Made by a program: the position numbers and the translations under genes. Below are positions 1 to 7,772 of a DNA stretch of 64,000 nt, one piece after another (within the stretch, counting starts at the first letter, position 1; each line of letters starts with the position of its first letter). Location: assembly GCF_003719305.1 (NCBI RefSeq), contig NZ_RARC01000038.1, positions 1 to 64,000 of the forward strand. Direction: 5' to 3'. A model generated the notes under the pieces. That model did no database searches and was not told the DNA's origin. It saw nothing but the letters and a program-made list of their open reading frames with translations. The stretch is from Mycolicibacterium stellerae (GTDB lineage Bacteria > Actinomycetota > Actinomycetes > Mycobacteriales > Mycobacteriaceae).

Positions 1-223
1 CTCGCGGGTATGGCTGCCCGCCGCCGCGACTCGGCCACCGAGCCGACGCCGCCCGGCCCGCCCGCCCGTGGACCTGCTTGACCGGCAATCGCGGATGAAC
101 TCGGTCACATCGGTCCGGCACGCGGTTGCCGACCTGGTGCCGGGGGGACACTAGAACCATGAGTTCCGAAGGCGAACCGCAGCGAGGAACGAGCGAGGAC
201 CGGAGCGAGCAGGGAGTCGAGCG
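1..223. other. Window edge: possible 3' end of an upstream gene, then purine-rich leader
   Basis: Two plus-strand frames are open from the left edge: one closes at a TGA at 79-81, the other at a TAG at 152-154. Both have GC-rich third positions, so I cannot choose which is the tail of a real gene. From 159 to 227 there is a 22-codon ORF in purine-rich, partly repetitive sequence. Its TGA overlaps the ATG of the next gene (ATGA), so it may be a coupled leader peptide or simply a purine-rich untranslated leader. No promoter is clear. Confidence 0.3.
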
Positions 224-601
224 ATGAGTGGCGTGTTGTTCTTCGACGGCGCATGCGGGATGTGCACTCGATCCAGGGATTTCCTGCTCAAGCTCGACCG
301 CACGGGCAAGCTGCAGACCGAACCGCTCCAGCGGCCAGGCACTGCCGAGCGCCTCGGAATATCCCCGGACGACCTCATGGAGCAGATCTGGTGGCTGGAT
401 GCGTCCGGTCAGGTGTACGGCGGGGCCGAGGCCGCGAACGCGGCCGTGTCGGCAGCCCTCGGCACCGGACTCCCGCTGCTGGTCTACCGGATTCCCGGGA
501 TGAGGTTCGTGCAGGAAGCCATCTACCGGTGGGTCGCCGACCATCGCTACCGATTCCCAGGCACGACCCCGTACTGCGAAGCGCATCCGGTGGCCTGCTG
601 A
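224..601 (+). CDS. DCC-family thiol-disulfide oxidoreductase (DUF393)
   Basis: This 125-residue cytoplasmic protein belongs to the DCC/DUF393 family of predicted thiol-disulfide oxidoreductases. The family motif sits at the extreme N-terminus: Asp8-Gly-Ala-Cys11-Gly-Met-Cys14, a CxxC redox pair in a thioredoxin-like fold. The length is normal for the family. The ATG at 224 is preceded by purine-rich sequence and puts the motif at its usual distance from the N-terminus. No substrate is known for the family in mycobacteria. A GNAT gene follows after 4 bases and may be co-transcribed. Confidence 0.85.
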   Translation: MSGVLFFDGACGMCTRSRDFLLKLDRTGKLQTEPLQRPGTAERLGISPDDLMEQIWWLDASGQVYGGAEAANAAVSAALGTGLPLLVYRIPGMRFVQEAIYRWVADHRYRFPGTTPYCEAHPVAC

Positions 602-605
602 CGGG

Positions 606-1013
606 GTGGCCAGCAGCCGACTGACGGTCCGGCCCACTGTGCCGTCCGATCTGGACGCTATCGGTCAGATCTACGCCCATCACGTGCGAGCCGGTGTCGC
701 CACGTTCGAGGTGGATCCGCCCGATGCGCGCGAGTGGGAAAGGCGGTTCGGTGCGGTCCTCGACAGCGGGCGGCCGTTCATCAGCGCCGAGGTAGACGGT
801 GCAGTTTCGGGATACGCGTACTGCGGGCAATGGAAGTCGCGACCCGCCTATCGGCACACCGTCGAGGACTCGATCTATCTCGCACCTGACGCCGTCGGCC
901 GCGGCATCGGTGGTCGCCTGCTCGATGCCCTGCTCACCGGCTGCTTCAGCGAAGCCTCACCGGAGCCGGTGGGTGATGTCGCTGAAGGCCGGGTTGTCGT
1001 TGCGGTGATCTGA
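606..1013 (+). pseudogene. GNAT acetyltransferase, 3'-truncated (phosphinothricin-acetyltransferase-like)
   Basis: The first ~110 residues match the GNAT subfamily that includes phosphinothricin acetyltransferases: the N-terminal Arg-Pro-x3-D-x3-I-x2-I-Y region, the Trp-Lys-x-Arg-Pro-Ala-Tyr segment and the acetyl-CoA loop GRGIGGRLL near residues 98-106. Relatives run to ~165-175 residues with a C-terminal motif region (GN..S...H...GF) that is absent. After about position 945 the frame runs antisense through the 3' end of the convergent gene (stop at 957) and closes at 1013. A 3' deletion that joined the two genes would explain this. It starts at GTG 606. Probably non-functional; a short active variant cannot be excluded. 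Confidence 0.6.
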
Positions 1014-1466
1014 GGTGTTCCGGCATTCGCCATAGATGCGCATCGCCGCGAACCTCGCATCGTCGGGGTTCTCGTGAAATGTCGACGTGACGCCATCTTT
1101 GGTCAGCTTCAGGCCGAAGTGCTCGCCGATCGCGGGTGCCTGCTGCCAGCCGTGGGCTTCCATGGCGGCGGCGACGTCGCGGATGCGTTTGACCGGATTC
1201 GTCTCAGGCAGCCCGAAATTGAGGTACACCGCGCCCTGATAGGGCGGATCGTGCAGGCTCGTGCACGACAGGAAGGCAAAGCTGGCGCTGACATTCTGCA
1301 GCCGGGCGGCATCAACGATGTCTCGCGCCGAGCCCACCACCTGGTTCGCGGCCTGTGCGTCGCTCATCGGTGCGGCATCGCCCAGCGTGTCGGATTCGGA
1401 ACTGCGCGACGAGTTGATGACGACGAGACCGATACCCAGCGCGAGCGACATCGACAGGGCGGCCAA
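957..1466 (-). CDS. Membrane-anchored or secreted hypothetical protein
   Basis: I do not recognise this 169-residue protein. It begins with one hydrophobic helix (about residues 2-17), fitting a signal anchor, followed by a Ser/Asp-rich linker and a soluble domain. That domain has two Cys (in SCTSLHD and YGECRNT) that could form a disulfide outside the membrane. The only in-frame start is TTG at 1466. The frame stays open upstream with natural-looking residues (DRLNDWLRSS) but has no good initiation codon, so the N-terminus may be mis-set. It follows the methyltransferase gene on the same strand and is probably co-transcribed. Confidence 0.6.
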   Translation of the reverse strand: MAALSMSLALGIGLVVINSSRSSESDTLGDAAPMSDAQAANQVVGSARDIVDAARLQNVSASFAFLSCTSLHDPPYQGAVYLNFGLPETNPVKRIRDVAAAMEAHGWQQAPAIGEHFGLKLTKDGVTSTFHENPDDARFAAMRIYGECRNTSDHRNDNPAFSDITHRLR

Positions 1467-1530
1467 AATCAGCGCCCTGGCGACAGAGGACCTGAGCCAG
1501 TCGTTGAGGCGATCGCCTCCGTCGGCGCCG

Positions 1531-2415
1531 CTAGCTCTTGACGAGGGTGAACTGGCAGACGTCGGTGTAACCCTTGCGGAACAGGTCCGCGCAACCGGTC
1601 AGGTACTTCATGTACCGGTCGTAGACCTCCTGAGACTGTATGGCGATGGCCTCGTCCTTGCGGGCCTGAAGCGCGGCCGACCAGATGTCCAGGGTGCGCG
1701 CGTAGTGCAATCGCAGGGGCTGGACGAGCTTGACCTCGAAACCCGCTTTGGTGGCGTGCTTCTCGACGACGTTCACCTGGGGCAGATCGCCGCCGGGGAA
1801 GATCTCGTCCATGATGAATTTGAAGAACCGCAGGTTGGTCATGGTCACCGGCAGCGCGCGTTCCTTGAACTCCTCGTCGCTGGGCTTGACGATCGTATGC
1901 AGCATCATGACGCCGTCGGCCGGCAGCGCCGCATAGGCCATCTTGAAGAAATCGTCATAGCGATCGCGGCCGAAGTGCTCGAACGCGCCGATCGAGACAA
2001 TGCGGTCCACCGGCTCGTCGAACTGTTCCCAGCCCTGAAGCAGAACGCGCTTGCTGCGCGGGCTTGCTTGCTTGTCGAGGAGCCCTTGGACGTGCGCCTG
2101 CTGGTTACGGCTCAGGGTCAGGCCGACGACGTTGACGTCGTAGCGCTCAAGGGCTCGGTTGATCGTTGCGCCCCAGCCGCATCCGACGTCGAGCAGCGTC
2201 ATGCCCGGCTGGAGGCCGAGCTTGCCGAGGGAGAGGTCGATCTTGGCGATCTGTGCCTCCTCGAGCGTCATGTCGTCGCGCTCGAAGTAAGCACAGCTGT
2301 AGGTCTGCGTGGGATCGAGGAAGAGCCGGAAGAAGTCGTCGGACAAGTCGTAATGCGCCTGGACGTCCTCGAAGTGCGGCTCCAGGTTCGGGGTGCCCGT
2401 CGGTGTCTTTGGCAA
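1531..2415 (-). CDS. SAM-dependent cyclopropane / mycolic acid methyltransferase (CmaA/MmaA family)
   Basis: This 294-residue enzyme transfers a methyl group from S-adenosylmethionine to a cis double bond of a meromycolate or fatty acyl chain, giving cyclopropane or methyl branches in cell-envelope lipids. The N-terminal YDLSDDFFRLFLDPTQ segment is the signature of the mycobacterial CmaA/MmaA/PcaA/UmaA group. The SAM-binding motif LLDVGCGWG is at residues 74-82. Length is normal (~285-300), so it is this group and not the longer bacterial Cfa. Which modification it makes cannot be told from sequence. It faces the MarR-GNAT gene across an operator-bearing intergenic region and may share its control. 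Confidence 0.88.
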   Translation of the reverse strand: MPKTPTGTPNLEPHFEDVQAHYDLSDDFFRLFLDPTQTYSCAYFERDDMTLEEAQIAKIDLSLGKLGLQPGMTLLDVGCGWGATINRALERYDVNVVGLTLSRNQQAHVQGLLDKQASPRSKRVLLQGWEQFDEPVDRIVSIGAFEHFGRDRYDDFFKMAYAALPADGVMMLHTIVKPSDEEFKERALPVTMTNLRFFKFIMDEIFPGGDLPQVNVVEKHATKAGFEVKLVQPLRLHYARTLDIWSAALQARKDEAIAIQSQEVYDRYMKYLTGCADLFRKGYTDVCQFTLVKS

Positions 2416-2531
2416 GGTACAGCCTTTCGGCGCTTGGCGATTTTCCAGGCATGGTCGGCACGGTGGTTTCGGCCAACGCTGGCTGCGTAGAGGATAACGG
2501 GTTTAGCTGGCAGCCCTTGAATCGGCCAATG

Positions 2532-2567
2532 GTTGACAAAGTCAATTAATTGCCTGACTCTGTCAAC
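2532..2567. promoter_or_regulatory. Near-perfect inverted repeat, probable MarR operator
   Basis: GTTGACAAAGTCA and TGACTCTGTCAAC form a 13-base inverted repeat with one mismatch, separated by a 10-base AT-rich spacer. The left arm contains a -35-like TTGACA. The repeat ends one base before the ATG of the MarR-GNAT gene and lies between it and the divergent methyltransferase gene. Autoregulation through such a palindrome is typical of MarR proteins; binding is inferred. Confidence 0.7.
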
Positions 2568-2568
2568 T

Positions 2569-3486
2569 ATGTCGGTGAGCACCGTCAACGAGGTCCGCGG
2601 TTTCAACCGCTTCTACACCCGCATCCTCGGCCTTCTGCGGCCGAAGCTGGCCGGTTCGGCATTCGGGCTGACCGAGGCTCGCGTTCTGTTCGAACTCGCA
2701 CACGCCGACCAGATGGCAGTGACGGAATTGCGGCGCGCCCTCGATCTGGACGCCGGCTATCTGAGCCGGATCCTGTCGCGCTTCATCGCCGACGGACTCA
2801 TCGAGCGGGAACCGTCGACGACCGACGCGCGTCGCCGGCTCGTGCGCCTGACCCCCGCGGGCCGGGCGGCGTTCGCCGAAACCGACACGCTGCAGGCGGG
2901 CGCGATCGACCGCCTGGTCGAGCATCTCGACGAGAACCAGCGCTCACAACTCGTCGCGGCGATGGCGCGCATCCGGCGGGTGCTCGACGATCGACGGCCG
3001 CCCGGTGCCGTCGTCCTGCGCTCCCCAGAGCCCGGCGACCTCGGCTGGGTGGTGGAACGACACGGTGCCCGATACGCCGCCGAGCACGGTTGGGATGGCA
3101 CCTTCGAGGTGCTCGTCGCCCGTATCGTCGCCGACTTCGGTGAGCATCTGGACAGCAGACGCGAAGCCGCCTGGATCGCCGAACTCGACGGCGAACGCGT
3201 CGGCTGCATCTTCTGCACCGCGTCAGGGGACCCCGACACCGCACAGCTGCGTCTGCTGTTGGTTGAGCCGCAGTCGCGCGGCGCCGGGGTCGGCACCCGG
3301 CTTGTCGAAGAATGCCTGAGCTTTGCGCGGCGTTGCGGCTATCGGCGAATCATGTTGTGGACCACCGATGTCCAGGCGGAAGCCCGGCGGATCTATCAGC
3401 GGGTGGGCTTCCAACTCGACGTCCGTGAGCCGCAAACGAGATTCGGCCACAAGCTGGTTGGCGAATACTGGTCGCGCGAACTCTAG
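2569..3486 (+). CDS. MarR regulator fused to GNAT acetyltransferase
   Basis: This 305-residue protein has two domains. Residues ~1-145 form a MarR winged helix, with recognition region LDAGYLSRILSRFIADGLI and wing region EREPSTTDARRRLVRLT. Residues ~150-305 form a GNAT N-acetyltransferase with the CoA loop SRGAGVGTRLVEE near 233-245 and the C-terminal YQRVGF segment. Such fusions are a known actinobacterial architecture; the acetylated substrate is unknown. I chose ATG 2569 because it lies just after the inverted repeat; GTG 2575 is an alternative, and the message could be leaderless. It is convergent with the antigen 85 gene, one base apart. Confidence 0.88.
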   Translation: MSVSTVNEVRGFNRFYTRILGLLRPKLAGSAFGLTEARVLFELAHADQMAVTELRRALDLDAGYLSRILSRFIADGLIEREPSTTDARRRLVRLTPAGRAAFAETDTLQAGAIDRLVEHLDENQRSQLVAAMARIRRVLDDRRPPGAVVLRSPEPGDLGWVVERHGARYAAEHGWDGTFEVLVARIVADFGEHLDSRREAAWIAELDGERVGCIFCTASGDPDTAQLRLLLVEPQSRGAGVGTRLVEECLSFARRCGYRRIMLWTTDVQAEARRIYQRVGFQLDVREPQTRFGHKLVGEYWSREL

Positions 3487-3487
3487 G

Positions 3488-4456
3488 TCAGACGGCAGGC
3501 GCTGCGCCCAGCACGCGCTGGATGTCGGGCTTCATCGCCTGCAGCTGCCCGCCCCAGTAGCCCCAGCTGTGGGTGCCGTTGGACGGGAAGTCGAATACAC
3601 CGTTGCTCCCGCCCGCGCGCGCATAACGGGCCTGGAACTCTCTGTTGGTGTTGATCGTCAAACCCTCGAGAAACTGCGCAGGAATCTGGGCGTTGCCAAG
3701 ACCGCCGTCGAGGTCGGTCGGATTGCCGTTGCCGCTATAGACCCAGATGCGCGTCCCGTTGGATACGAGCCGCCCAATCTGCAGCATCGGATCGTTGCGC
3801 TGCCAGGCGGGGCCACCGTATGGGCCCCACATGTCGAGGGCGTTGAAGCCGCCTGCGTCGGCCATCGCGATGCCGATCAGCACCGGCCACAATCTGTTCG
3901 ACGTGTTCAGAAATCCCGACAGCGACCCGGCGTAGATGAACTGGCCCGGGTGATAGGCGGCCAGAACCAGTGCCGCTCCCCCAGACATCGACAGGCCGAC
4001 GACGGCGTTCCCGTTCGGGCTGACGCCCCTGTTCGCGGCGAGCCAGCCCGGCAGCTCCGATGTCAGGAAGGTCTCCCACTTGTATGTCTGGGTGGTGCCG
4101 TTGCCGACCGCCGGTCGGTACCAGTCGCTGTAGAAGCTGGACATGCCTCCCACCGGCATCACCACCGATACCCCCGACCCGTCGAACCAGCTGAACGCGC
4201 CGGTCTCGATGTCCCAGCCGTTACGGTCATCGCGCGCCCGCAACCCGTCCAGCAGGTAAACGGCGTGCGGCCCGCCGCCCTGGAACTGGACCGGGATGTC
4301 GCGGCCCATCGAGGGCGACGGCACGCTGAGCACCTCGGGTGCAGCGGTGGCGGCCGGTAGGCCGCCGAGGACACCGATCAGCCCGGCAAGGAGGGTCGCT
4401 GCGAATGCGGCAGAAAAGAGTCGGCGGAAGAATCTCATGGCGTTACGTCCCGTCAT
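3488..4456 (-). CDS. Antigen 85-family mycolyltransferase (divergent paralogue)
   Basis: A secreted mycolyltransferase of the antigen 85 family, moving mycolates between trehalose monomycolate and arabinogalactan or trehalose. It has a signal peptide ending near residues 36-40 (AATAAP), the Ag85 core FQGGGPHAVYLLDGL, a nucleophile elbow VGLSMSGG (Ser156), a likely acid Glu264 and His296 in THSWGYW. It departs from FbpA/B/C in lacking the mature FSRPGLPVEY start and in having Ser241 where Ag85 enzymes carry a conserved Cys (WVYSGNG instead of WVYCGNG). It is 322 residues from ATG 4456; ATG 4438 is an equally good start. A second, FbpC-like copy lies at 48029. Confidence 0.9.
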   Translation of the reverse strand: MTGRNAMRFFRRLFSAAFAATLLAGLIGVLGGLPAATAAPEVLSVPSPSMGRDIPVQFQGGGPHAVYLLDGLRARDDRNGWDIETGAFSWFDGSGVSVVMPVGGMSSFYSDWYRPAVGNGTTQTYKWETFLTSELPGWLAANRGVSPNGNAVVGLSMSGGAALVLAAYHPGQFIYAGSLSGFLNTSNRLWPVLIGIAMADAGGFNALDMWGPYGGPAWQRNDPMLQIGRLVSNGTRIWVYSGNGNPTDLDGGLGNAQIPAQFLEGLTINTNREFQARYARAGGSNGVFDFPSNGTHSWGYWGGQLQAMKPDIQRVLGAAPAV

Positions 4457-4559
4457 GCGTAGAGCCCCGACAGCTTGGATATCGCCGACTACGGATGAGT
4501 AGTTACAGACCCTTGCGCGCCGGGAGACAATTCATTGAGCACGGAAGGAGTGGACGACC

Positions 4560-4709
4560 ATGACCCACCCCGACGACATCCCGGTTGATACCGATGACGA
4601 GGACGCCGGGCTGGACCCGTTCGAGATCGACGCGGAAGCCGACGAGGCTGACCTGATCGAGCAGGCGACAGCCGTCCCGCTCGCCGATGACGACGGCTTC
4701 GATCGCTGA
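4560..4709 (+). CDS. Small acidic conserved protein (49 aa)
   Basis: A 49-residue, strongly acidic ORF (MTHPDDIPVD...DDDGFDR) with the core EADEADLIEQATAVPL. Short acidic actinobacterial proteins with an EADxIEQ-like core are familiar as hypotheticals, which supports this as a real gene. Third positions are GC-biased, and GGAAGGAG lies about 9 bases before the ATG. It lies divergent from the antigen 85 gene and convergent with the next small gene. Function unknown. Confidence 0.6.
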   Translation: MTHPDDIPVDTDDEDAGLDPFEIDAEADEADLIEQATAVPLADDDGFDR

Positions 4710-4722
4710 GGTGCCCGGCCGG

Positions 4723-4971
4723 TCAGGCCGAGATGCCGAGCCTGGACCGTCTTGCGTCGATCTCCTTCATCAGGAGGCCGTAGCCGTTCCCCAGCAGGCT
4801 GATCCGCAGCGGACGCCCCAATTCGTGGACCATCATCCACGAGCCGAGGGCGGCCTTCTGCTTCTCGACGCACGCTCGCGACACACCGAGCTCGCGCAGC
4901 AATGTGCTCGCGGTCGCGGGCTGGGTGGATTCGACAGCGTCGAATACGCGGTTTGAAATCGAGACGGTCAT
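4723..4971 (-). CDS. Small hypothetical protein, possible helix-turn-helix
   Basis: An 82-residue protein I do not recognise. The middle (TASTLLRELGVSRACVEKQKAALGSWMM) resembles a helix-turn-helix that asks whether subunits pair, followed by a short strand-like stretch (RPLRISLLGNGYG) and a basic C-terminus. ATG 4971 is chosen because GGAG sits about seven bases upstream; GTG 4983 in the same frame is an alternative. A CACTTGT / ACAAGTG pair flanks the start region but is widely spaced. Could be a small DNA-binding protein; unproven. Confidence 0.5.
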   Translation of the reverse strand: MTVSISNRVFDAVESTQPATASTLLRELGVSRACVEKQKAALGSWMMVHELGRPLRISLLGNGYGLLMKEIDARRSRLGISA

Positions 4972-5114
4972 GGCTGTCTCCACTTGTCGTGAACTGGGCG
5001 CCTCGGTGGCGTTGTTCTGGTGGCGCCGCTGTCAACAAGTGTAGGACGCTGTTGCTGTCCGGGTGAGGAAAATTCGCGAACTGGTGATTGAGCGCATCTC
5101 CAATTTTGCTGGCG

Positions 5115-5402
5115 CTAGGTCAGCCGGCGTTCGCCCGTTACGTCGTACTCGGACACCGACGCCGAAGTGATCATGGCGCCCTGGTCGTCTCCGGTACCGC
5201 CTCCGCGAAACTCCTCGACGGCGGCTTGAGAGTCCCACCGTTCGAAGACGTTGATTCGACCCGGATCGAGCAAATCCGCCGAGATCGCGAAGTCGAGACA
5301 TCCCGGTGCACGCCGTGCCTGCTCGACGACGTCCGCGCAACCGGCCAGATATTCGTCTCGCACCCCCTCGGCGACGATCAGATGCCCCGAGACGATCACC
5401 AT
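5115..5402 (-). CDS. Antibiotic-biosynthesis-monooxygenase (ABM/YgiN-like) domain protein
   Basis: A 95-residue single-domain protein of the ABM family (dimeric alpha/beta barrel), with the typical first strand IVSGHLIVAEG, helix with a CADVVEQARRAPGC segment, then FERWDSQAAVEEF and a C-terminal strand. Relatives are cofactor-free quinol or polyketide oxygenases or have unknown roles. The start ATG 5402 is fixed by a strong site, AGGAAGGGG, six bases upstream; the frame extends further upstream but without coding character. It is divergent from the YtfJ-like gene. Confidence 0.75.
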   Translation of the reverse strand: MVIVSGHLIVAEGVRDEYLAGCADVVEQARRAPGCLDFAISADLLDPGRINVFERWDSQAAVEEFRGGGTGDDQGAMITSASVSEYDVTGERRLT

Positions 5403-5488
5403 GGCGTGCCCCTTCCTCGTTGAGCCACTACAACTGAGACCACGGGTGGCCCACGAAGTCATCGACGAAGCGACCGAAAGGTGAAGCA

Positions 5489-5836
5489 ATGAAGCTGCGA
5501 GACGCCCTGGACTCGATCGTGCCCGATCCGTCCGCCGCGCAGGTCTACGGGCAGCCGTATCAAACCGCGGACGGCGCGACTGTGCTGCCCGTTGCCAAAG
5601 TGCGCGGCCGGACAAGGCCGGGCGTGGAGGATACGGTTCTGCGCCTGACCGCTAAACCCGTCGGTGTGTTCGTCATCAAGAACGGCGAGGCAACCTGGGT
5701 GCCCGCGGTCGACCAGACCCGGATAGCGCTGATGGGTGAGCTGATCGGACTGGTCGCAGCGGCCTTTGCCACGGCGGCTATGCTTCGTCGCCCACCGTGG
5801 CCGGATCTGCACGGGACCGTCGACATCTCCAAATAA
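5489..5836 (+). CDS. YtfJ/GerW-like (spore protein YtfJ family) protein
   Basis: A 115-residue protein of the GerW/YtfJ family, named for a Bacillus spore protein but widespread in non-sporulating actinobacteria, where its role is not known. Features are the YGQPYQTADGATVLPVAKV strand region, the segment GVFVIKNGEATWVPAVD and a C-terminal hydrophobic helix (residues ~80-100). ATG 5489 follows GAAAGG. Its 3' end overlaps the convergent ccdA-like gene by 59 bases, so the two transcripts must be antisense there. Confidence 0.7.
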   Translation: MKLRDALDSIVPDPSAAQVYGQPYQTADGATVLPVAKVRGRTRPGVEDTVLRLTAKPVGVFVIKNGEATWVPAVDQTRIALMGELIGLVAAAFATAAMLRRPPWPDLHGTVDISK

Positions 5837-6689
5837 CACCGCTGTGCGCCAGGCGGGCCAAGAGGAAGGCGGCAGCCAGGAGCACCGCAAGTAATACGAC
5901 CCACGGCCACGCGCCATGCAGGTGCACCCACCCTGCGATGGCGCCCTGTAGGCGGCCCGCCGCCGCGATGACCGGGTCTGCGGGGTTCCCGCCCGCGGTG
6001 AACAGCCTGATCTCGTAGAACCCGTAGTAGCCGACGTAGAGGCCGACAAGGATCAGTACCGCGCCGCCGATTCGGTTGACATAGGGCATGATTCGCCGCA
6101 TCCGCTCGACGAGCGCCGAGCTCGCCAGCGCGACCGCGACCGCCAGCGCGCCGACGACCAGCGCAAAGCCTGCGGCGTACGCCAGGTAGATCCACGCGCG
6201 CGTCAACACGGATGTGCCGCCGACCCCGGCGCCTGTCACCGCCAGGAACGGGCCGATGGTGCACGACAGCGATGCGACCGCGTACCCGACGCCGTAGCCG
6301 AACATCGAGCCAAGGTTGCCGCTCGGCGCCGGTGAAGTGCTGTGCGGCAACGGGTTTGGCAGAGATAGCGTCAAGTCGCGGCCGGAGAGCAACCAAATGC
6401 CAAGCGCTACAAGGGCGATGCCGATCAAGACCGTGACGTATGGCGTGTACTTCTGAACCGTTGAAGCCAGTGACACAGTAAGGAATCCGAATGTGCCGAA
6501 CACCGCGATGAAGCCGAGCGTCATCGCCGCCGTGGCCGCGACGGCGCGACCCACCGCGATCGCAGCGCCGACGTCGCCGCTGCCCCGCACCACCAGTGCG
6601 AGGTAGGCGGGCAGCATCGCGAAACCGCATGGGTTCAGCGCCGCCACGAGTCCGGCGGCGAACGCCAGCCCCACCAGGTCGTGTTGCAC
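5778..6689 (-). CDS. ccdA: CcdA-type thiol-disulfide transmembrane transporter
   Basis: A polytopic membrane protein (303 residues) of the CcdA/DsbD-beta family, which carries reducing equivalents from cytoplasmic thioredoxin to exported thioredoxin-like proteins. It has about seven hydrophobic segments, the family N-terminal AALNPCGFAMLPAYL with its active Cys-Pro motif, and the second Cys in ASLSCTIGPFL. It starts at GTG 6689, six bases after the stop of the secreted thioredoxin gene on the same strand, so the two form an operon. The partner's CxxC is the likely recipient. The C-terminal ~20 basic residues lie in the overlap with the convergent gene. Confidence 0.88.
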   Translation of the reverse strand: MQHDLVGLAFAAGLVAALNPCGFAMLPAYLALVVRGSGDVGAAIAVGRAVAATAAMTLGFIAVFGTFGFLTVSLASTVQKYTPYVTVLIGIALVALGIWLLSGRDLTLSLPNPLPHSTSPAPSGNLGSMFGYGVGYAVASLSCTIGPFLAVTGAGVGGTSVLTRAWIYLAYAAGFALVVGALAVAVALASSALVERMRRIMPYVNRIGGAVLILVGLYVGYYGFYEIRLFTAGGNPADPVIAAAGRLQGAIAGWVHLHGAWPWVVLLAVLLAAAFLLARLAHSGVIWRCRRSRADPATVGDEA

Positions 6690-6695
6690 TCGCGG

Positions 6696-7202
6696 TCAGG
6701 TGGCGAGCGCCGAGACCCGCTCCTGCAGTTCCTGTGCAGGCATGGCCGCGGTCGGGTTGTTCACGAACGTCGATGTGCCGTCGGCGCGATAGAACACATA
6801 CGCCGGTTGCCACGGCACGTTGTAGCGGGCCCAGATGGAGCCGTCGGCGTCGTTCAGGGTGGTGAAGTTCAGGTTGTACTTCGACACGAAGCCCTGCATG
6901 GCAGCGACATCGGAGCGCGCTGCGACGCCAACGAACGTCACCTTGGGGTTGGCGGCCGCCGCCCTGCTCACCGATGGCGCTTCGGCGTTGCAGAACGGGC
7001 ACCAAGGCGCCCAGAACCACAGCACGGCAGGCTTGCCCTGTAATGACGCCCCGCTGAACGGCGCGCCGGTCAGGGTGGTTCCGGTGAAGTCAAGCCGATC
7101 GTCGGCGACGGCGGCAGGCGGGGTACTCAGCGCAAGAGCGACAGCGGCGGCGACCATCGCGATGGCCAAGGATCTGGTTGAACGAACGAGGCGGTGGATC
7201 AT
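6696..7202 (-). CDS. Secreted TlpA/DsbE-like thioredoxin (MPT53-type)
   Basis: A 168-residue exported thioredoxin-fold oxidoreductase resembling mycobacterial MPT53/DsbE. A signal peptide ends near AAVADD (residues 30-35). The active site is WAPWCPFC with Cys68 and Cys71, and the cis-Pro region is VPWQPAYVF. ATG 7202 is selected because GGGGAGGAG lies six bases upstream; the frame continues further up without a signal-peptide-like start. It precedes ccdA by six bases, and CcdA would recycle its cysteines. Mycobacterial relatives act in oxidative folding of exported proteins; this one could be an oxidant or a reductant. Confidence 0.88.
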   Translation of the reverse strand: MIHRLVRSTRSLAIAMVAAAVALALSTPPAAVADDRLDFTGTTLTGAPFSGASLQGKPAVLWFWAPWCPFCNAEAPSVSRAAAANPKVTFVGVAARSDVAAMQGFVSKYNLNFTTLNDADGSIWARYNVPWQPAYVFYRADGTSTFVNNPTAAMPAQELQERVSALAT

Positions 7203-7313
7203 GGCGGCTCCTCCCCGCGCCCGGCAAACGAATGAGATGACACTGTGTAATACGGGCTGGTTCGGTCCTCGGTTCACCCGGTTACCGTGAACTCGGCAAC
7301 CAAGGAGGTCGCA

Positions 7314-7772
7314 ATGCAGGCATCGGTGACGGTTCCGATGGCGGCGCAGGCGGATGAGATCTGGAACATCGTCGCCGACGTCCGCAACACGGGCAAATAC
7401 TCACCAGAGGTGATCGAGGCCGAATGGTTGGACGGCGCCACCGGCCCTGCCCTTGGCGCTCGCTTTCGTGGCCACGTCCGCCGAAACGAGATCGGCCCGG
7501 TGTACTGGACCACCTGCCGGGTCACGGCATGCGAACCAGGCAGGGAGTTCGGCTTCGAGGTGCTCGTCGGCGACAGGCCGGTGAACAACTGGCACTACAG
7601 ATTCACCCCGGCCGGCGGCGGTACCGACGTCACCGAGTCGTTCCGGATGAACGACAGCCTCTTCACCAAGGTCTTCGCGGTGTTCGGCGGGCAACTGCGC
7701 ACGCGGCGCAACAAGCGCGACATGCGCAAGACCCTGGAGCGGATCAAGGCGGTCGTCGAAGCGCCCGCCTAG
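7314..7772 (+). CDS. SRPBCC (START-like / polyketide cyclase) domain protein
   Basis: A 152-residue soluble protein with the SRPBCC helix-grip fold, which binds hydrophobic ligands in a deep pocket. The N-terminal MQASVTVPMAAQADEIWNIV, the mid-section GARFRGHVRRN and the terminal helix region TRRNKRDMRKTLERIKAVV are typical. ATG 7314 is set by an excellent AAGGAGG at 7302-7308. The ligand is unknown. Its stop codon shares the palindrome CTAG (7769-7772) with the stop of the convergent gene. Confidence 0.8.
   Translation: MQASVTVPMAAQADEIWNIVADVRNTGKYSPEVIEAEWLDGATGPALGARFRGHVRRNEIGPVYWTTCRVTACEPGREFGFEVLVGDRPVNNWHYRFTPAGGGTDVTESFRMNDSLFTKVFAVFGGQLRTRRNKRDMRKTLERIKAVVEAPA

Noticed and set aside
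159..227. 22-codon ORF overlapping the DCC gene start by ATGA
   Set aside because: The purine-rich low-complexity sequence is more like an untranslated leader, and there is no conservation evidence. It is only mentioned with the edge region.
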